64,000 bases of DNA from Clostridium algifaecis (GCF_017874415.1 NZ_JAGGLM010000004.1:1-64000), one strand, 5' to 3'; counted from the first letter of the stretch, positions 25,509-35,122 are shown. Made by a program: numbers and translations. Notes: generated by a model from the letters alone, not told the origin.

Positions 25509-27140
25509 TTATTTATAGCAAGGTTCCCAAATTTCTTTTTCAACAGCTGATTTTGGATCAGAAATAGAGGAACGGTTTAAATTTTCTTTAATTGCCTGTT
25601 TTACAACTGCAGTTGCTACAAGTTTTGATGCATCTCTAAGTTTTGATACTGGAGGAAGAATAGGCGCACCTAATTTCGAAAGATCTTGAAGAGAAGCAAT
25701 ACCATGTGCAGCAGCGGCAAGTAATCCGTCACTAACTGTTTTTGCTTTAGCAACTGTTATACCGAATCCAAGTCCAGGATAGAGTAATGCATTATTAGCC
25801 TGACCTATATTATATGTAACACCTTTATATTCTACAGGATCAGAAGGACTTCCTGTTACAACAAGTGCCCTACCATCAGTCCATTCTATTATATCTTTTG
25901 CAGTTGCTTCACAAAGTTTTGTAGGATTTGAAATAGGCATGATAGCAGGTCTTTTATTTATTTTTGCCATATTTCTTATAGCCTGCTCTGTAAAAGCTCC
26001 ATGAACTCCAGAAGTTCCAATAAGAACAGTAGGTTTAACAGCATCTATTATTTCTGCGAGATCTTTTAATGGTTTTTGAAATTCACCTTTTGACCTAGCA
26101 TATTTTTTTTGTCCTTCTGTTAAATTATTCATATCTTCCGTAAGAAGACCTTCACGATCTACAAGGTAGAAATGTTTTTTAGCTTCTTCTTCTGATAGAC
26201 CACTTCTTACTTTTTCCATTAATATTTGATCTGATACACCTACACCAGCGGTGCCGCCTCCAAATACTAGAACTTTATGATTCTTTACAGGTATATCAGT
26301 AACTTTAGCTATGGCATTCATGGCAGATACCATCATTACTCCAGTTCCTTGTATATCATCGTTGAAGGTACATATTTTTGATCTGTATTTTTCAAGAATA
26401 TTTCTTGCATTTCCACGACCAAAATCCTCCCAGTGCATAAGTACCTCAGGAAACATATCAATAGAAATATTTACAAATTTATCTATGAAGTCATAGTATT
26501 TTTCACCTGTAATTCTCTTATGCTTGTTTCCTATGTATAATGGATCATTTAGAAGTTTTTCATTATTTGTTCCAGCATCTATTACTACGGGAAGGACATT
26601 TTTAGGATTAACTCCAGCAGCAACAGTATATACTGCAAGTTTTCCAACAGATATGTCAACTCCTTGAATTCCCCAGTCACCTATTCCAAGAACACCTTCA
26701 CCGTCTGTTACAACTATAAGTTTAATTTCATCAAGATCCTTCAATTCTGTTTCAATAGATTGTTTTATATTTTCAGGATGATCTACTGAAAGAAAAACGG
26801 CATCTTTTGGAGTATCATAATTTTTTGAATAGTTTATTACTGCATCACCTATAGTAGGTGTATAAATAATAGGAAGAAATTCAGTAACGTGTTTTCCTAC
26901 AGTATAATAAAATAAAGTACGGTTTGTGTCATATATATTCATTAAAAAAAGATGCTTTTCAAGATTATCTGTAAAACATTTAGTTCTTTCATATGCTATC
27001 TTCTCCTGTTCCTCTATTGTTCTTATTGCACAAGGTAGGAGGCCTGTAAGATTATATTTTTCCCTTTCTTCTTTTGTAAAAGCAGTTCCCTTATTAAGAA
27101 AAGGATTCCTGAGTAATTCTTGCCCCTTTAAATTAGTCAT
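25509..27140 (-). CDS. NAD-dependent malic enzyme (large SfcA type)
   Basis: 543 residues, the length of the large oxidative-decarboxylating malic enzymes. It converts malate to pyruvate and CO2 with NAD(P). The N-terminal malic domain has YYTVGKHVTEFLPIIYTPTI. The metal site is EDFGRGNARNIL and the strand CTFNDDIQGTG. The NAD-binding domain has LVFGGGTAGVGVS. The late motif IMPISNPT is conserved. The gene is a single reverse unit inserted between metG and tatD, a place where B. subtilis has none. Confidence 0.93.
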   Translation of the reverse strand: MTNLKGQELLRNPFLNKGTAFTKEEREKYNLTGLLPCAIRTIEEQEKIAYERTKCFTDNLEKHLFLMNIYDTNRTLFYYTVGKHVTEFLPIIYTPTIGDAVINYSKNYDTPKDAVFLSVDHPENIKQSIETELKDLDEIKLIVVTDGEGVLGIGDWGIQGVDISVGKLAVYTVAAGVNPKNVLPVVIDAGTNNEKLLNDPLYIGNKHKRITGEKYYDFIDKFVNISIDMFPEVLMHWEDFGRGNARNILEKYRSKICTFNDDIQGTGVMMVSAMNAIAKVTDIPVKNHKVLVFGGGTAGVGVSDQILMEKVRSGLSEEEAKKHFYLVDREGLLTEDMNNLTEGQKKYARSKGEFQKPLKDLAEIIDAVKPTVLIGTSGVHGAFTEQAIRNMAKINKRPAIMPISNPTKLCEATAKDIIEWTDGRALVVTGSPSDPVEYKGVTYNIGQANNALLYPGLGFGITVAKAKTVSDGLLAAAAHGIASLQDLSKLGAPILPPVSKLRDASKLVATAVVKQAIKENLNRSSISDPKSAVEKEIWEPCYK

Positions 27141-27342
27141 TTGTAAAACACTCCTTTTGAATAGTTATTGTTTTTAGTCGCAATTTTCCTGATTTTATAT
27201 TCATATGATATCATTAAAAGATTTATATTAGAAGTATCATTTATAGTGTAATGAAAAAAATATGTATAAAATTAAATTTACCTTGTTTACTGTATTGATG
27301 TAATAATATAAAATGTATGTAATAAATGAAGGGAGACTTTAT

Positions 27343-28113
27343 ATGGAATTTAATATATTTGATGCACATGCTCATTATGATGATGAAGAATTTAATGGAG
27401 ATAGAGAGATAGTAATAAAAGAAATGCAGGAGAATGGAATTGTAGGAGTTTTAAATTGTGGTGCATCAATAGAGGGATCAAGAGCGTCCACAAAACTTGC
27501 TGACAAATATGATATGTTTTATGCAGCTGTAGGGATACACCCTGAATATGCAGATAAATTTTCAGATGAGATATTAAGCGAACTTGAAGAACTATGTAAA
27601 AATCCAAAAGTTAAAGCAATTGGAGAAATCGGACTCGATTATTATTATGAAGAAAATCCACCTAAAGATATTCAAAAGAAAGTTTTTATAGATCAAATGA
27701 AACTTGCAGAAAAATTAAATCTTCCTGTAATAATACATGACAGAGAAGCTCATAAGGATACCCTGGATATAATTAAAAAGTTTAAAAATGTAAGGGGAGA
27801 GATTCATTGTTTTTCAGGAAGTGTTGAATTTGCAAAAGAGTGTATTAAACTCGGGTACTACATAGGGTTTACGGGAGTTGTTACTTTCAAAAATGCAAAG
27901 AAGGTAGTTGAAGTGGCAAAACAAGTACCATTAGATAAAATTTTAGTAGAAACTGATTGCCCATATATGGCTCCAACTCCTTTTAGAGGTAAAAGAAACA
28001 GATCTGAATATATAGAATTTATTATAAAAAAAATAGCGGAAATAAGGAATATGGATAGTAAAGAATTAAGTAAGGCGACTATTTTAAATGAAAAAAGCTT
28101 GCTTAGTCTATAA
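27343..28113 (+). CDS. tatD: TatD family DNase/metal-dependent hydrolase
   Basis: 256 residues. All metal-site motifs of the TatD family are present: FDAHAHYDD near the N-terminus, GEIGLDYYYE, VIIHDREAH, EIHCFSGSVE and LVETDCPYMAP. The family has magnesium-dependent 3' exonuclease or deoxyribonuclease activity. The start at ATG 27343 follows GAAGGGAGAC; the ATG ten codons earlier has no such site. Its position between metG and the yabE gene matches B. subtilis yabD. Confidence 0.93.
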   Translation: MEFNIFDAHAHYDDEEFNGDREIVIKEMQENGIVGVLNCGASIEGSRASTKLADKYDMFYAAVGIHPEYADKFSDEILSELEELCKNPKVKAIGEIGLDYYYEENPPKDIQKKVFIDQMKLAEKLNLPVIIHDREAHKDTLDIIKKFKNVRGEIHCFSGSVEFAKECIKLGYYIGFTGVVTFKNAKKVVEVAKQVPLDKILVETDCPYMAPTPFRGKRNRSEYIEFIIKKIAEIRNMDSKELSKATILNEKSLLSL

Positions 28114-28334
28114 AAAAGGTGTAAAATTGAAATAAAGTATAAATTTAACTATAAATTATAAATAATATATCCGAAAAGACTGTTAGAAAATTAATACTGG
28201 AATTATAAATATTTTACTATAGTTCTATGCATAGAATGCATTTAACAGTTTAAAGTTGGAGTGGCTGCTTTATTATAAATAGATTTTTAATTTATGATAT
28301 TTGAGATCGCTCTTACCCGTAGGAGGTATTTTTT

Positions 28335-29372
28335 ATGGTGAAAAAGTTAAAGACATACGTAAATAAATATTTTTCCGATGGACCTAAAACAGCAGCAATT
28401 ATCGTATCAGTATCAATTATAATTTTAATTATGGTTATTTTTAGTATAAGAAAAACTGTGACAATTTCAGTAGATGGTAAATATAAAAATATAACTACAT
28501 TTAGCAATACCTATGGAAATATATTAAGCAGTAATGGAATTAAAATAGGACCTAAGGATAAAGTAAGCCCTAGTTTAAATAGTAAAGTTCATAATAATGC
28601 AAAATTAATAATAAAAAGGGCATTAAAAGTAGAAGTTGATGTCGATGGAAAAAAATTAAGCATAAATTCTCCAGAAAATAATATTTGTGATATGTTAAAG
28701 GCAGAGAAAATCAAATTAAATAGTCTGGATAAAGTGGTTCCATACAAATACTCGAAATTGAAAAAAGGATTGAAAATAATTATAACTAGGGTGGAAAGTA
28801 AAGACATAAAATCGAGTAGCCAAATACAATATGAAACAGTAGTTAAAGATGATGAAAGTATTCAACAAGGAAGTAACAGAGTTATACAAGAGGGACAAAA
28901 TGGAAAAAAAGAAACTGTGACTAGAATTATGTATGAAAATGGTAAAGAAGTTTCAAGAAAAGTTATAAGTGAAGTGATTAAGAAACAGCCTGTTCAAAAA
29001 GTAATTGCTATGGGTGAAATACCTGATTACAGTCCGTCTAGAGGAGGAAATTTTTCTGTTGTTAGATCATTAAATATGAAATCTACTGCGTATAGTGCAG
29101 ATTATGAAAGTACGGGCAAAGAGCCTGGAGATACGGACTTTGGTATTACAGCTACAGGTACTGTAGCGAAAAGGGGAACTTGCAGCTCTGTTGCAGTTGA
29201 TCCTAGAGTTATACCGCTTGGAACAAAGTTATATGTAGAAGGATATGGGTATGCTATAGCGGAAGATACTGGTGGTGCAATTAAAGGAAATAGAATAGAC
29301 TTGTTTTTTAATAGTAATTCAGAAGCAAATGACTGGGGAGTAAAATTGGTTAATGTATATGTAATTAATTAG
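28335..29372 (+). CDS. yabE: G5 and 3D domain cell-wall protein (YabE/Rpf-like)
   Basis: 345 residues. One N-terminal membrane helix (AAIIVSVSIIILIMVIF) is followed by two ubiquitin-like DUF348 repeats, a G5 domain (ending KQPVQKVIAMGEIP) and a C-terminal 3D domain with the three conserved aspartates in AIAEDTGGAIKGNRIDLFF. The family acts on peptidoglycan, as lytic transglycosylase-like resuscitation factors. The ribosome binding site is TAGGAGG. The 221-base gap upstream has no recognisable riboswitch. A terminator overlaps the stop. Confidence 0.9.
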   Translation: MVKKLKTYVNKYFSDGPKTAAIIVSVSIIILIMVIFSIRKTVTISVDGKYKNITTFSNTYGNILSSNGIKIGPKDKVSPSLNSKVHNNAKLIIKRALKVEVDVDGKKLSINSPENNICDMLKAEKIKLNSLDKVVPYKYSKLKKGLKIIITRVESKDIKSSSQIQYETVVKDDESIQQGSNRVIQEGQNGKKETVTRIMYENGKEVSRKVISEVIKKQPVQKVIAMGEIPDYSPSRGGNFSVVRSLNMKSTAYSADYESTGKEPGDTDFGITATGTVAKRGTCSSVAVDPRVIPLGTKLYVEGYGYAIAEDTGGAIKGNRIDLFFNSNSEANDWGVKLVNVYVIN

Positions 29373-29395
29373 GAGTAAAGACTCCTATTTTTTTT
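29370..29395 (+). terminator. Terminator overlapping the yabE stop codon
   Basis: A 7-bp stem (TAGGAGT, loop AAAG, ACTCCTA) followed by a long T-run. The stop TAG forms the first bases of the stem. Confidence 0.88.
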
Positions 29396-29463
29396 GTTTA
29401 AATATCTTGAAAGTATAGGTATAATATTTTTAGGATAAATTTTTAAATAATAGTGGAGGTTAT

Positions 29464-30006
29464 ATGATTAAAGAGATAATTGTAGTTGAAGGAAGAGATG
29501 ATGTAACTGCCGTAAAAAAAGCAGTTGATGCAGAACTTATAGCTGTAGGCGGTTTTGGAATAAATAAGAAAGTTATAGACAAAATAAAAGAAGCACAAAA
29601 GAGACAAGGAGTTATAGTTCTTACAGATCCTGATTTTGCAGGAGAAAAAATTAGAAGAATAATCTCAAAAAGGGTGAAAAATATAAAACATGCTTATATA
29701 TCTCAAGAAGATGGTACAAAAGATGGAGATATAGGTGTAGAAAACGCTTCTCCTGAAGTTATAATAAGAGCACTTGAAAATGCAAAATTTGAAGAAAAGG
29801 AAAAAAGACAGGAATTCAATGTAAATGATATGTTCTTTTTCAAACTTACAGGGGATGACGATTCGAAAGAGAGAAGAGATAAATTGGGAAAAGAACTTGG
29901 TATCGGATATGCAAACACATCCCAATTTTTAAAAAGACTAAATAATTATGGAATTACAAAAGAGGAGTTTAAAAAAGCAATTATAAAAATAAATAAGGAG
30001 ATATAA
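29464..30006 (+). CDS. rnmV: Ribonuclease M5
   Basis: 180 residues. The N-terminal Toprim domain shows [15 protein letters not shown] and [14 protein letters not shown] with the acidic metal ligands. The C-terminal half recognises the rRNA. RNase M5 makes the mature ends of 5S rRNA. The gene is followed after one base by rsmA, as in B. subtilis. TGGAGG precedes the start. Confidence 0.95.
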   Translation: MIKEIIVVEGRDDVTAVKKAVDAELIAVGGFGINKKVIDKIKEAQKRQGVIVLTDPDFAGEKIRRIISKRVKNIKHAYISQEDGTKDGDIGVENASPEVIIRALENAKFEEKEKRQEFNVNDMFFFKLTGDDDSKERRDKLGKELGIGYANTSQFLKRLNNYGITKEEFKKAIIKINKEI

Positions 30007-30007
30007 C

Positions 30008-30844
30008 ATGGACAAATTTTCCATAAGGGATATTGTAAATAAATATGGATTTAGATTTTCAAAAAAATTAGGACAAAATTTTTTAATAGATGATTCTGTG
30101 CTGGAAGACATATTAGACAGTTCAAATGTATCAAATAAAGATTTAATAATAGAGATAGGCCCTGGTGTTGGAACACTTACAAGGGAACTTTTAAAGAGAG
30201 CTGAAGTTGTTTATGCAGTAGAACTAGATTTAAATTTAATTCCTATTTTACAGGAAGAATTAAAGGATTTTTCTAATTTTAAGCTAATACATGGAGATGC
30301 CTTAAAGGTAGATTTTAATGAAATAATAGGTGATAGAGACAATGTAAAGTTTGTAGCTAATTTACCTTACTATGTTACTACACCTATAATATCAAGAATT
30401 TTAAATGAAAATTATAACTTTAAATCATTAACCATAATGATACAAAAAGAGGTAGGGGAAAGAATAGCTTCTGATCCAGGATGTAAAGAATATGGTGCTC
30501 TGTCTATACTTGTACAATATTATTGCAATGTACATATAGTTAGAAGAGTTAGTCCATCTTCGTTTATTCCAAGCCCAAAAGTTGATTCCATAGTAATAAA
30601 CATGGAAAAACTTAATGAACCTAGAGTTAAGGTTAAAGATAAAAACTTATTTTTTAAAATTGTTAGATTTTCTTTTAATATGAGAAGAAAGACTTTGTGG
30701 AATGCATTAAAATCTTTAAAAATGTCTAAAACTGATATGGAACTGGCTTTTGAAAAATCAAATATTGATCCTAAGAGAAGAGGGGAGACTCTTTCTATAA
30801 AAGAATTTGGAAAATTATCTGATTGCATATATGAATTATTATAA
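30008..30844 (+). CDS. rsmA: 16S rRNA dimethyladenosine transferase (KsgA)
   Basis: 278 residues. [19 protein letters not shown], the SAM motif [13 protein letters not shown] and the catalytic motif [10 protein letters not shown] are family signatures. It dimethylates A1518 and A1519 of 16S rRNA. The gene follows rnmV in a tight pair with AAGGAGATATAAC before the start. Confidence 0.96.
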   Translation: MDKFSIRDIVNKYGFRFSKKLGQNFLIDDSVLEDILDSSNVSNKDLIIEIGPGVGTLTRELLKRAEVVYAVELDLNLIPILQEELKDFSNFKLIHGDALKVDFNEIIGDRDNVKFVANLPYYVTTPIISRILNENYNFKSLTIMIQKEVGERIASDPGCKEYGALSILVQYYCNVHIVRRVSPSSFIPSPKVDSIVINMEKLNEPRVKVKDKNLFFKIVRFSFNMRRKTLWNALKSLKMSKTDMELAFEKSNIDPKRRGETLSIKEFGKLSDCIYELL

Positions 30845-30934
30845 TTAATAATATTAAATAGTAAAGTAATTGTTCACTTTTTGAAAGTTACCTCATATAT
30901 TATAATGAATAAAATATATGGAGGTATGGAAAAA

Positions 30935-32257
30935 TTGGCACAGAAAAAGAGTTATAGTAGATACTTTATAATATTGCAGGAAGATGAAAAGGGATACTCT
31001 TTAGCTTCAGACAAGATAGCCTCAGGATATGCTAAATTGGAAACTAAAAATGACAAGTGCAAGATATCTTACTATGTACAGAATTTAAAAAAAGACAAGA
31101 CACCGTATTACATGATACTTATATGCAATAAAAAAGATGTTAAGAAGATAGTTAATATTGGTGAAATGAACATAGATGATTATGGCAGGGCAGATGTGAG
31201 CTATGAGTATCCCGTAAATAATGTATGTGATACCGGAATACCTATGGATAGAATATCAGGTGCTGCTATTGTTAGAATTTTAGATAACAATATAATAGCT
31301 GTGATGAGTGGATTTGCGAGCATGGAAATACCGGACTGGAAGTCATTTGAGATTATAAATTATAAAAGAAAAAAAGTTGATATTTCAGAAAATGAGAATG
31401 AAAAATTTGAAGCAAATAGCAAGAATGATAAAAAGGATAAAAAAGTTAAATTTAAGGAGTCTGATGAATCAGAAAATAAAAGCATATTTGATAAGTACGA
31501 GCAGACTATAGAGATGGAAAAAAAGACAGCTCAAATATCAAAAGAAAAATATGCTGAAGATAAAGTTGAGGATAATAATGAAAAAAATAACATTTTAAAT
31601 GAGGAACATAGTGTAGAAAACAATATAAAAGATAATATAGGGAATAATGTACAGAAAAAGGAAGAGGAAAAGAAAGAGATAAAAGAAGAAGTTGATAATA
31701 AAATTGAGTCTGAACTAAATAGAATTAAGACTGACAGCAGTGATCAAGAAAAAAACAAACAAAACAAGGAAGATGTAAAACAAAATAAAGAAGATATATA
31801 TATAGATAGCTCTTCTGTAAAGTTAGATGAAAATTATAGGACACAAAATGATGATTTAAAAGATGATTTTTTCAAGTCACTTGTACAGGAGTTTAATGAA
31901 ATACCAAATTTAAATAGTGAATTAAAAAGATGCAAGTGGTACGAAGTGCCTGTAGAAAATATGAAAAATGTAGATAACTCAAATAAATACAGATTCATTT
32001 ATTATCCTATGTCACCATATTACAACTATATAGGTAAATATAAACATTTTTTAATTGGATACAAATATGACAAAAATGAAAATGTAAAATATATGATTTA
32101 TGGTATACCAGGAGAAAAAAGTAAAGAAGCCCAGCCATATGGAGGAAGATCAGGCTTTGTAACATGGATTTCAGGAAAAGATAAGAATGAACTTGGATAC
32201 TGGCTGATGTTTTATGATTTTAGAACTGGCATTATTCAAATACCGGTTAAAAAATGA
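30935..32257 (+). CDS. Two-domain protein of unknown function with Lys/Glu-rich linker
   Basis: About 440 residues with no signal peptide. The N-terminal domain (about 1-145, MAQKKSYSRYFIILQEDEKG) is compact with predicted strands. The middle, about 150-310, is a highly charged linker rich in Lys, Glu and Asn. The C-terminal 130 residues form a second domain with aromatic motifs (KHFLIGYKYD, GGRSGFVTWISG, GYWLMFYDFR). I take TTG 30935 as start, nine bases after GGAGGT; ATG 30926 abuts that site. It overlaps the next gene by four bases. The place matches yabG in B. subtilis but the protein does not look like YabG. Function unknown. Confidence 0.72.
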   Translation: MAQKKSYSRYFIILQEDEKGYSLASDKIASGYAKLETKNDKCKISYYVQNLKKDKTPYYMILICNKKDVKKIVNIGEMNIDDYGRADVSYEYPVNNVCDTGIPMDRISGAAIVRILDNNIIAVMSGFASMEIPDWKSFEIINYKRKKVDISENENEKFEANSKNDKKDKKVKFKESDESENKSIFDKYEQTIEMEKKTAQISKEKYAEDKVEDNNEKNNILNEEHSVENNIKDNIGNNVQKKEEEKKEIKEEVDNKIESELNRIKTDSSDQEKNKQNKEDVKQNKEDIYIDSSSVKLDENYRTQNDDLKDDFFKSLVQEFNEIPNLNSELKRCKWYEVPVENMKNVDNSNKYRFIYYPMSPYYNYIGKYKHFLIGYKYDKNENVKYMIYGIPGEKSKEAQPYGGRSGFVTWISGKDKNELGYWLMFYDFRTGIIQIPVKK

Positions 32258-32841
32258 TGAAGATAATAACAATAAATAAAAAAAAACTAGGTATTACAAT
32301 AATTCTAGTGGGACTCATGATTGTGCTTCTAGGATTTGAAAAAGGATTTGAAAACAGATTGAAATTTGCATCATTGATTCAGAATAATATAAATTCACTA
32401 TCACAATATAGTGAGCTTAATGGCAAGATAAAATATAAACTTCCATCATCCTGGAAAGTTAAGAAACAGGGAACATTTGGCGATGAGATAGTTTGCCATA
32501 CTGATTTTAAAAGCAATGATGACAAAATAAATGGATTTTTTGAAGTGTGGAATTTTAAAGGTGATTTGAGAACATTTTTAGAAAATAGTAAGGTAATATC
32601 TGATAAACAAAATCTTTATAAGAAATATTCTTTAAGGGATATAAGTTATGGTGATAAAACAGGATATTTATTGGAGTATACCATGACAAAAGCAGTTGGA
32701 AATGATTATATGGGTGAAGAATATTTCATAAAGAATGGAAATCAATTCTACAGGTTTTCATTTTTTATGAAGGAAGAAGATTTTAAGGAAAATATGCCGA
32801 CTATGTTTAAAACTATAGTTAATACTTTAAAATATAATTAA
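32254..32841 (+). CDS. Membrane-anchored PsbP-related protein
   Basis: 195 residues. One N-terminal hydrophobic helix (LGITIILVGLMIVLLGF) anchors it. The outer domain has YKLPSSWKVKKQ and later FSFFMKEEDFKEN with a closing MFKTIVNTLKYN, a pattern like the PsbP-related/DcrB-like fold of Firmicute lipoproteins. It is translationally coupled to the preceding gene by a four-base ATGA overlap, so both may act together at the envelope. The fold call is by pattern only. Confidence 0.62.
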   Translation: MMKIITINKKKLGITIILVGLMIVLLGFEKGFENRLKFASLIQNNINSLSQYSELNGKIKYKLPSSWKVKKQGTFGDEIVCHTDFKSNDDKINGFFEVWNFKGDLRTFLENSKVISDKQNLYKKYSLRDISYGDKTGYLLEYTMTKAVGNDYMGEEYFIKNGNQFYRFSFFMKEEDFKENMPTMFKTIVNTLKYN

Positions 32842-32850
32842 TATAGTGAA

Positions 32851-32886
32851 TTCCTTTCAATTTATAACTGAAAGGAAATTTTTTTA
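32851..32886 (+). terminator. Terminator after the PsbP-related gene
   Basis: A 9-bp perfect stem (TTCCTTTCA, 9-base loop, TGAAAGGAA) followed by a run of T. Confidence 0.85.
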
Positions 32887-32977
32887 TAGGGAAATATGTT
32901 ATAATAGTGAATAGAATTTTTTATATTGGAAAGGAGTGACTCCCTGCTGTAGTTTATTATTGGCGGGAAGCATTTTA

Positions 32978-33817
32978 ATGATGAAGCATATAAATAAAAA
33001 GTCACTTTTTATAATAGTTATTTTACTGTTTTGCGTTTTTATACCAGGTTGTAGTACTTTAAACAATTTACAGGTAAAGGTTGGACTTAAAAATTCAGAT
33101 TTTGAGTATATAAATCAGGGTAAAGTTAAGAGCATAACAATTCAAAGCACCAGAGATCAGGGTTTTAGATTTGTAGTTACTGATCAAAAAGCAATTACTG
33201 AATTATATGACATATTGTCTTCTGCAAAAAAAGCAAAACAGAAATCTAACTTAAAACCTGACTATATTTTTGAAATAGATGAAACTAATAATAAAGTACT
33301 TAAGTTTAATTATATAGTGGGATTAGATAAAAAGAATTATGGGAATTTATATAACAACAATAATGTTTATATAGTATCTAACAGAATAGACAATGATATA
33401 ATAACTAATTTTTGGAATATAAGAACTCCACCGAATGATTTTAAGAGCATATATTATGGATCTGTAAAAGATGCTTTAAATGAGTACTTTAAAAATAAGG
33501 ATAAAAATAAAACTATAGGAATAAATTTTGATGATGATGTTGATGCTGCAAGGTTTATATTATCAACTGAACTTGATGAATTTACGTCAGATATTAAAAG
33601 TGAATTTAAAAATTCAAGTATAGTAAATCAAGATAAAGATAAATATGATATTTTAGTTACTGTTAAAACGGAAGGATATAAATCTACTCTTTATAAATTA
33701 ACAGTAACATTTTGGGATAAATCTCAGCAGAATGAAAAAAAATATTATATAATAAACAGTTATAAAAATACAAGATGGGATACAACTATATCAGAAAACA
33801 AACCTGATACTTTTTAG
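32978..33817 (+). CDS. Putative lipoprotein of unknown function
   Basis: About 279 residues. A signal sequence (SLFIIVILLFCVFIPGC) ends in an IPGC lipobox variant, so the mature protein would be a lipid-anchored extracellular protein. The rest is soluble, rich in Lys, Asp and Asn, with two similar-sized halves. The start is ATG 32978 or the next ATG at 32981, after GCGGGAAG. In-frame upstream codons reach into a different ribosome binding site-like element (AAGGAG) and are less likely. A terminator precedes it and the mrp gene follows. No family recognised. Confidence 0.68.
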   Translation: MMKHINKKSLFIIVILLFCVFIPGCSTLNNLQVKVGLKNSDFEYINQGKVKSITIQSTRDQGFRFVVTDQKAITELYDILSSAKKAKQKSNLKPDYIFEIDETNNKVLKFNYIVGLDKKNYGNLYNNNNVYIVSNRIDNDIITNFWNIRTPPNDFKSIYYGSVKDALNEYFKNKDKNKTIGINFDDDVDAARFILSTELDEFTSDIKSEFKNSSIVNQDKDKYDILVTVKTEGYKSTLYKLTVTFWDKSQQNEKKYYIINSYKNTRWDTTISENKPDTF

Positions 33818-33865
33818 ATAGTGTGTTTACAAAAGATTTAACAATTAAGAAAGGAAGTAATTAAG

Positions 33866-34717
33866 ATGAGTAATTGCAGTACCTGTCCAAGTAATTCAAA
33901 GTGTAGTTCAGAGGATAAAGATAAATGTTCAAAATTAATCCCTAAATTTGGTAAGATAAAGCATATAATAGGTGTTATGAGCGGAAAAGGTGGAGTTGGT
34001 AAGTCTACTATTACCGGTGCACTTGCAATAAAATTAAAACATAAAGGTTATAAAGTTGGAGTTTTAGATGGTGACATAACAGGACCATCTATGCCTAGAT
34101 TTTTTGGAATAAATGAAAAAAGAGCAAAAATAACTCAACTGGATGAAGAACAAAATATAAAATTTTCTCCTGTAAATACAGATATGAGAATAGAGGTAAT
34201 TTCATTAAATCTTTTAACTGAAAAGGAAGAACAGCCAGTTATATGGAGAGGACCTGTAATTACTGGAGTACTTACTCAGATGTATTCTGATACAGAATGG
34301 GGAGATTTGGATTATCTTTTGATAGATATGCCTCCAGGAACTGGTGATGTAGCACTTACTATAATGCAGGATGTACCATTAGATGGAATTGTGATAGTTT
34401 CTACACCTCAGGATATGGTATCTATGATAGTTAAAAAAGTGGTTATAATGGCTGAAAAAATGAATATAAACATAATTGGAGCTGTGGAAAATCTTTCTTA
34501 TGTAAAATGTGAAAATTGCGATGAAAAAATAAGGCTTTTTAGTAAAAAATCTGCAAAAGAGCAGGCTACATATCTCGGACTTCCTTTGCTTGCTGAAACA
34601 CCGATGGATTTAGAACTTGTAGATAATATGGAAGATGGTAAAGTAGAAGATTATATATCTAAATCAGAGCAATATGATACTTTGGTTGACAATTTTATGG
34701 AAAGAATGAATAAATAA
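33866..34717 (+). CDS. Mrp/NBP35 family Fe-S cluster carrier ATPase
   Basis: 283 residues. The N-terminus has a cysteine-rich stretch (CSTCPSNSKC) like eukaryotic Nbp35. The deviant Walker A is VMSGKGGVGKST, followed by VLDGDITGPSMPR, LIDMPPGTGDVALT and the C-terminal CENC pair that binds a bridging cluster. The family assembles or transfers Fe-S clusters, or acts in molybdopterin or nitrogenase-type maturation. The next gene is a ferredoxin, which agrees with an Fe-S role. RBS AGAAAGGAAG. Confidence 0.88.
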   Translation: MSNCSTCPSNSKCSSEDKDKCSKLIPKFGKIKHIIGVMSGKGGVGKSTITGALAIKLKHKGYKVGVLDGDITGPSMPRFFGINEKRAKITQLDEEQNIKFSPVNTDMRIEVISLNLLTEKEEQPVIWRGPVITGVLTQMYSDTEWGDLDYLLIDMPPGTGDVALTIMQDVPLDGIVIVSTPQDMVSMIVKKVVIMAEKMNINIIGAVENLSYVKCENCDEKIRLFSKKSAKEQATYLGLPLLAETPMDLELVDNMEDGKVEDYISKSEQYDTLVDNFMERMNK

Positions 34718-34813
34718 AAAATTTTTAATAAACGAATATTAACTTCTTAATTGGCAAACAATTATATTAATCATAGGATAAACTATGTTTTAATTAAAAA
34801 TAATTTGTCAGAA

Positions 34814-34868
34814 AAGAGGTGAGATGCCGGCTATTTAAACGTAAAAGTTACAATAGCGGCAAATATTT
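34814..34868 (+). promoter_or_regulatory. Structured leader of the ferredoxin gene
   Basis: A good ribosome binding site, AGAGGTGA (34815-34822), is followed by a hairpin (TGCCGGCTATT at 34825-34835 with AATAGCGGCA at 34852-34861, one bulged base). Seven bases further comes the ferredoxin ATG, which has no ribosome binding site of its own. A four-codon reading frame (ATG CCG GCT ATT TAA, 34824-34838) starts inside the hairpin. Confidence 0.55.
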
Positions 34869-35060
34869 ATGAATGCAATAGTTAACAAAGATACATGTAT
34901 AAGCTGTGGATTATGTGAGAGCATATGTCCTGAAGTGTTTACTATTGAAGAAGATGGAAAAGCTGGAGTTTTGGTAGATGAAGTTCCAGAAACGTTGGAA
35001 GATGATTCAGTAGAAGCTAGAGATAGCTGCCCTGTAGATGCTATATCCATAGAGAATTAG
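34869..35060 (+). CDS. Single-cluster [4Fe-4S] ferredoxin
   Basis: 63 residues. CISCGLCESICPEVF near residue 10 supplies the first three ligands, and DSCPVDAISI near the C-terminus gives the fourth. Two additional cysteines could form a disulfide or a second site. The family of monocluster ferredoxins from anaerobes has this plan (start MNAIVNKDTCIS). The acidic centre (EVPETLEDDS) is typical. No ribosome binding site lies right before the ATG; see the leader. It sits downstream of the Mrp ATPase. Confidence 0.92.
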   Translation: MNAIVNKDTCISCGLCESICPEVFTIEEDGKAGVLVDEVPETLEDDSVEARDSCPVDAISIEN

Positions 35061-35076
35061 TTTTTATTTTAAATAT

Positions 35077-35115
35077 AAAAACTGTGCAGACCTTAAAGTT
35101 TGTACAGTTTTTTAT
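35077..35115. terminator. Bidirectional terminator between ferredoxin and thiT
   Basis: A 15-bp stem with two G-U pairs (AAAAACTGTGCAGAC, 6-base loop, GTTTGTACAGTTTTT) lies between convergent genes, with T-rich sequence for either direction. Confidence 0.85.
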
Positions 35116-35122
35116 ATACCAA

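Noticed and set aside
28114-28334. A cyclic-di-AMP (ydaO) riboswitch before yabE
   Set aside because: Such riboswitches occur before wall-hydrolase genes, but the conserved GGA and GGGG elements are missing here.
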